Shown here: piece after piece, positions 58,991-64,000 of the stretch | Layout: every line of letters starts with the position of its first letter | Numbering within the stretch: position 1 is the stretch's first letter | Assembly (NCBI GenBank): GCA_905250885.1 | Contig: CAJNOQ010000071.1 | Location: 18,757-82,756, forward strand | Direction of reading: 5' to 3' | DNA length: 64,000 nucleotides | DNA from: Didymodactylos carnosus | Lineage: Eukaryota; Rotifera; Eurotatoria; Philodinida; Philodinidae | The notes under the pieces: generated by a model | Told to the model about the DNA's origin: nothing | The model's database searches: none | The model's input: only the letters and a program-made list of their open reading frames with translations | Program-made: the position numbers and the translations under genes

Positions 58991-60685
58991 CAGAACCAGT
59001 GAGACTACTTCAGAATATCAAGATACTATCTACAAGTCAGCCGGCCGGTTAACACTTTTCATCCACCAGAGTGGATGACTATATGCTTCGACAAAATAAA
59101 ACCACGGGTGTCTCTTGTGGATGGGATTTCATCAGGACAAGGGAGAAATTTATTTAATCGAGCAAGATTCCTCACTGGAGTTTCGAATAGAGTCTCAGTC
59201 ATCTATCACAATTATTGATGGTTTCCGAATCAATACAGATGTGCAATAGTAAAGCACTTGACTGACTATTGCGTAACATCACGTACGAAAAGTTTAAAAT
59301 ATCCCAAGAGAAGGATCGCGAGGACGCCATTGTCCACTGGTACTGGTTAATCACGGCATTTATAAATCATAATACGAGCAGTTCCCAGGTGGTTTGTTAT
59401 GGTTATCATATAGGTCACCGTTTCCAGGCAGAAAATCACTGTAATTTAACCGAATACGGCCGTTTATGTACCGTATTGTTCGACCTAGGTGGTCAACGCT
59501 ATAACTTTCAAAATTAATGTTTTGTACATAGTCTGTAATAATTTCCACACATTTTCACAAATGATACCGATTGAAAGTTTATTGGAAATTTCTGAAAAAA
59601 TGTGATATATTTAATCATTTTTGGATCATAAATTTTGAAGTCTTAGAAACTAAAAATGCAATATCAATGAATACGGTCTAACTGTCGTTCCAACGTTATT
59701 AAATGTTGGCTATCTATTGCTTAAAGAACAGTAAACAATCTATCTTCGTCAACTATTTTCGTTCACCTATAGTAAATGAGTTCGTTGAAATTTGATGAAT
59801 GGCTTTAAAAAAATTAGAAAATCTCGTCCATAGCGGACGGAACTGCTTGTTCTAGAAAGTTGTATTAAAGATAAGAAACGCTTCTTGTGCTTCCTTGCCT
59901 CAAAATCTTTGGACACATTCGCGGTCAAAAATCCTGCAAGGAGCGCAGAAATTTTTTTAACGACTGTTAGTCTTACTGGAGAATAGTGATTTTCCAAATT
60001 AATCGTTTGAACGAATCATCTCGCACTTGCAGTAGATTCTCCTGCAACCCGATCCGAATCTGATCCTTAGATTCACTTCACAGTCAACCTTTTACGACGC
60101 CAGGTCAGAATCTAGTTAAAAGTTTCACCTGCATATGATTTTCTCAATTCGAATCATTTTTTTTTGGAATGGCGGATCAGATTCGGATTACTTTTTTTAA
60201 CTAGAAAAAATTTCTAGTTCTCGGTGGAAGCACATACATGAGAAATGAAAATATATTCACTAACTTCGTAAATATAATTTTTATACACTAATAAATAGAA
60301 GAACTGTCTTAGGTTTGAGATCTAATATTCTATAAAATTTTTACTTTTTTCCATGACTAATCGTCAATAGGAGTAAAGATTATATTATTGTTTAATCTCC
60401 GCCAATAATCATATCACTCCGCCAATATTTCTCTGTTATATTAATTTATACATCTGTTCCATCGTCTTTGTCCCTTTTGTTCGGTTTTAAACAGAGTCGT
60501 AAGTGTCTTTTCAAGCTTCTCTGTTTGATAACATAAACAGATGTTGCCTTTTAACAAAAAATTTATAAACCACACTATTGTGACTTAATGCAATAACTTC
60601 ATCATATTAATATAAATGAATACTAAACATTCGTTTTTCTTCAAATAACTTTAATTTTAAACGTTTTTTCATCTCTGCTATAGAC
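58991..60685. other. Repeat-rich spacer before the phosphoesterase gene
   Basis: No gene is recognised. Overlapping open frames on both strands near 59269-59548 and one near 59767-59997 show no family features. An inverted pair of GGATCAGATTCGGAT words lies at 60050-60190. The promoter of the phosphoesterase gene should lie at the right end. Confidence 0.4.
60050..60232. repeat. Inverted repeat around GATTCGGAT words
   Basis: ATCCGAATCTGATCC near 60053 is exactly complementary to GGATCAGATTCGGAT near 60175. Several further AGAATCTAG and GAATCATT-like words lie between. A separate small hairpin, AACTAGAAA/TTTCTAGTT, follows at about 60210-60230. Its origin is unknown. Confidence 0.45.
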
Positions 60686-63092
60686 ATGTCTTTCAATATT
60701 AAGCATCATATGCTGTAAGTAAAAATCATTACCTCATTCACAAATGGTAGTGATAAAGTATACGGGGAAGCTTTTTAATAAAACTTGAGCGAAAAAAGGG
60801 TCATACAGATAGAACCCAATAGTCAAATACGGTGGGCCTTGGAGAGTAGGAAAACAGTAATTAAAAAAGTTTGAAAGTTCAGACATTTCAATATTAGTAT
60901 ATTCTTCAGTTTATATATTATAAGATCTTTCTCATGCTATGCCTAGGTCCAGTAAAAGTTTCCACTACTCAGCTCTCTGTTTCCCTTCCCTAACCAAAAG
61001 AAGAAACTTTTTGATTGTGCTGTTTCTAGGATAAGTCGATCACGTTGTAAACGCCCTCAGTATCGATGCGATTCAATTGAGTATTGTCTTTCTCAGTCGC
61101 AATTAACATTTTTGATATTATCTCGCTCAAAATCTTCGAAACACGCACATCCCACATTATTTACATTTCCTGGCAACGCTACATTGAAGTTAATTACTAA
61201 TCATAAAGATTTTATTAAATGTACCGAAAAACAATCGCATGTACAACGGTCTAATGTACCCGAAGCAGAATTAAGTGCTCATTTTGAATTGGATGGTGTA
61301 GTATTGGACGAGAATACTCAATTTTCATCAATTGAAAATATTGCAACATTGTTAGTTTTGGTTATTTTACCTTTGAATGATCGACTACATTTTCATAAAA
61401 CAGAAGAAATAGATCTAAATGTGGCTGCTCTTGAAAAACATCGAAACAAAATTCACCATCGATTACCGCTGGAGAATGGACACAGATTAAAGTCACATAA
61501 AATATTTAAATATCCAAACAATAGTCTTGATTTGCTATTTGATACTTTACATGGTCAATTAACTTATTTGACTGGATATTTGAAGAGTCATTTTGTTGAA
61601 CGACATCAATTTACAACATATCTTATACAGCAGTACAAAGGTGATGACAAGGCCAAAAGAGAATGGAAGGAATGGGAAACAGGAATTTACAAAATGTTAG
61701 GCGACGAGGACGGAACGATAAATATTAGTGTTGCTTCAGATTGGTAAGCATTATTAATTGCTAAATGCTTAAGGAATTGTAATCAGAATAGGTCATATCT
61801 ATTTATTTAGGGGAGCAGGTACTCTTGAGTCGAGTTTAGTAGCCAGTGCAATGATGAACGGTTTAGATACCACAGTACAACAGCAACAAGCAACGCCGAA
61901 TTTACCACATTACTCAATCCATTTAGGAGACATTTATTATGTTGGATTACCTACTGAAGTTCAACATTGTTGTCTAGGTGTTAAGCCTCATTGGGCCGAA
62001 CAAGGAGTGTTTTGGCCAATAGGGCAAAACGGTAGTTTTTCCATACCAGGAAATCATGAACTATACAGTGGCGGTTACGGATATTGGGATTATTTTTTAC
62101 CGAGTAAATATCAATATTTTCTGCTAAATCAAAAATGATCACATTAGAACTCTTCTACGCTCTATTTTTGTTAAGGATTAGGTTTATTTGATCCAAATAA
62201 TTTAACCAAACCCATTCATTCACAAAAAACATCTTACTGGGTACTAGAAAATGATTATTGGCGTGTAATTGGTTTAGACACTGGCTATGACTCGTATTCA
62301 CTACTTTCGTTTGATAATTCCGCGATTAGATTGCCTGATGAATTGATGGATTGGCTCAAAAATGTTGTTGGATTAAATCCAGATATGACTGATAAACGAG
62401 GATTGTTGTTCTTTTCGCATCATCAGGTTGTGAGTGCTTGGGATCAGAAACCATATACAGGTATGTAGATATTATGCTCGAGATTTTATTAACCATTATG
62501 TTTTGCTCACATATTTTTAGCTTTTCCTGAACAATTAGCATCTTTATTACCTGATGGTCGAACTGTGCTCTACCTTTGGGGACATGAACATCGTTTAAGT
62601 TTTTACGAAAAACAAACAACTCGACCTATTTCAGACACAAAAAAATCTCTTACATTTTATGGTCGATGCGTAGGCAACTCTGGTTTCCCTACGTTGGCAA
62701 CAGAATTACCCATTAAAGCCCGAGAAACGTTATTGTTATTTTACGACGACCGCTTGTATAAGGTTGATGGTAAAAATGCTTATATTAACATAGCGTTGGG
62801 ATTCAATGGATTTGTGTCAATGAAATTTGTTAAGCCGAAAGAGTTCGGTGATACAAGTCTGTTTATTCATTATAAAACACTTAGTTTAAAAAAAGATGGT
62901 CATTTAACGGATGAAAATCCGACATTATTAGTTAATGAAGAATGGGGTGTCGATGTTGATGGAAATGTGATGTTAATCAAATTGCAAACGGTCAACGAAG
63001 AACTAACGAAATCAGTTCATATTGCTAATAAGAGGAAAGAATTAACACTAACCCAAGATGAGTTTGCTTGCGACAGTTGTACCACGTTGTAA
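60686..63092 (+). CDS. Calcineurin-like metallophosphoesterase
   Basis: This is a two-metal phosphoesterase of unknown substrate. Five exons join in phase to 628 aa: 60686-60714, 61030-61743, 61811-62103, 62182-62460, 62521-63092. The catalytic signatures of the fold occur in order: SDWGAGT (motif I, Asp at about residue 247), HLGDIYYVG (GDxxY, motif II), PGNHE (motif III), FFSHHQ (motif IV) and WGHEH (motif V). ENDYWRVIGLDTGYDS lies between III and IV. Residues 1 to about 230 precede the catalytic part and match no domain I know. The C-terminal 120 residues after the catalytic part contain LGFNGFVSMKF and LLVNEEWGVDVDG, possibly a beta-rich accessory region. No secretion signal is evident at the predicted start. 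The D-W-G-x-G-T form of motif I recalls some bacterial members, so lateral acquisition with later intron gain is possible but unproven. The first exon (29 nt) is the least certain. Confidence 0.85.
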
Positions 63093-63669
63093 ATTTTTAT
63101 TTTCCATGTGATTGAGTGAATATAATTTAAATATGTTTTGTTAAAACTTCCTTCAAAGTCGGAAAATAGATCTCAATAATGGGTTTATAGGGGGGTTTTA
63201 ATCTAAATAATCCTGTGTTTCCAAGTCGAATAAATAATGTTGTCAAGTACAAAAAATACTAAACCATGATAAGCATGTCTCCTTATATATTCTTATTTAT
63301 TGTTAGGTAATATGTCAATCGAGCATGCATACTTAAATATGAGTGTATAGATAATAAGATACAAACCACCTTTATCATAATGAAAGTAACTATTTTCTGT
63401 TAGAGACGTTTCGTCTTTATTCAAAAGACATCAGCAGTCGAATGTGACAAACGATAGTTGGTTCAGAAGATAGAAAATAAAAAATAAAATAAAATGCGAG
63501 TATGTAGAACAACAAAATAAAATAGACAGAACAAAACGAACTTACGATTTCAACTTTATCTGTACACTACGTGAGGCATCGTCAAACTACTTTGAGGTCA
63601 AAGTTTTTTTGTGAATAGATTATTCTTTTGTTCTGTTTTGTGTAGATGTCTGGTCAACAAACTCTCTTT
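63093..63669. other. 3' flank of the phosphoesterase gene
   Basis: This stretch contains the presumed 3' UTR and AT-rich spacer. Near 63475-63495 AAAATAAA repeats in tandem. No further gene is recognised before the fold-back element. Confidence 0.4.
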
Positions 63670-64000
63670 GATAGTTCTTTTTATAAGGTGTCATTCAACT
63701 GCAAGAATTTGTGGATTTCAGTTAGTGTGATGACACGTGTCCAAACCATGAACTGGTACCTTAGAAAATCCTGTTCCATAAAAAGCTTCATAATGTTCTT
63801 GTTTTCTTATCGTTACTCCTCTTGCTGTCTATCCTATATGTAACAACAACAACTTGCCCTATATAGATTTAACTATATAGGAAGCTTTTTATAGAACAGG
63901 ATTTTCTAAGGTACCAGTTCATGGTTTGGACACGTGTCATCACACTAACTGAAATCCACAAATTCTTGCAGTTGAATGACACCTTATAAAAAGAACTATC
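63670..64000. mobile_element. Young fold-back element cut by window end
   Basis: Left arm 63670-63789 and right arm 63881-64000 are inverted copies over 120 bp with one mismatch seen (CTGTTCCATA against CTGTTCTATA). The 91-bp spacer contains a small palindrome, CCTATATAGATTTAACTATA and onward. The right arm reaches the last base of the window, so its true outer end and any target-site duplication cannot be seen. A short non-coding long-TIR element or an inverted duplication would both fit. Confidence 0.85.

Noticed and set aside
59269-59997. Open frames on both strands between AF9/ENL and the phosphoesterase
   Set aside because: Balanced composition raised interest, but both strands are open over the same bases and no motif or splice support exists.
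1-64000. CRISPR arrays, bacterial operons, ribosome binding sites or phage genes
   Set aside because: The sequence is eukaryotic with spliceosomal introns; no regular direct-repeat array with spacers was seen.

Overview
This is an AT-rich stretch of animal nuclear DNA, by eye about 70% A+T. It holds eight recognisable intron-rich protein genes separated by long gene-poor spacers. Introns are mostly 50-100 bp with GT..AG ends. The gene set (FGFRL1, TOLLIP, IK/RED, an AF9/ENL protein, DCDC2, MDM1, an SLC35G-type transporter) is metazoan. FGFRL1, together with the cilium and centriole genes MDM1 and DCDC2, argues against nematodes and most insects. AT-rich codons, poly-Q/N tracts and many small fold-back elements would suit a rotifer or similar small spiralian, but that is a guess and no sequence marker proves it.

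Layout. 1-2182: no gene. 2183-6343 (-): MDM1, 17 exons. 6527-6950: hAT-type MITE with a target-site duplication. 7784-9259: fold-back element with arms identical where aligned, followed by a near-perfect hairpin. 10671-12704 (-): FGFRL1, 8 exons. 12705-19560: empty. 19561-22342 (-): SLC35G-like transporter, 4 exons. 22791-25602 (-): IK/RED splicing factor. 28007-30137 (-): TOLLIP, 6 exons. 30600-44269: about 13.7 kb without a recognised gene, holding several blocks saturated with degenerate copies of one short motif, two fold-back elements, a miRNA-like hairpin and three unplaced coding-like pieces. 44270-48705 (+): DCDC2, 15 exons. 51161-57779 (-): AF9/ENL (MLLT1/3), 10 exons. 57780-60685: repeats. 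60686-63092 (+): calcineurin-like metallophosphoesterase, 5 exons. 63670-64000: fold-back element cut by the window end.

Seven of the eight models were joined exon by exon with reading phase checked at every junction (MDM1 800 aa, FGFRL1 513, SLC35G-like 612, TOLLIP 335, DCDC2 518, AF9/ENL 1013, metallophosphoesterase 628). Only the 5' half of IK was checked this way. The genes do not form one pathway. They are a mixed set: cilium/centriole (MDM1, DCDC2), FGF signalling (FGFRL1), endosomal trafficking (TOLLIP), mRNA synthesis and splicing (AF9/ENL, IK), transport (SLC35G) and an uncharacterised phosphoesterase. The most unusual content is non-coding: the fold-back elements, a three-copy dispersed repeat, and the motif-saturated blocks.
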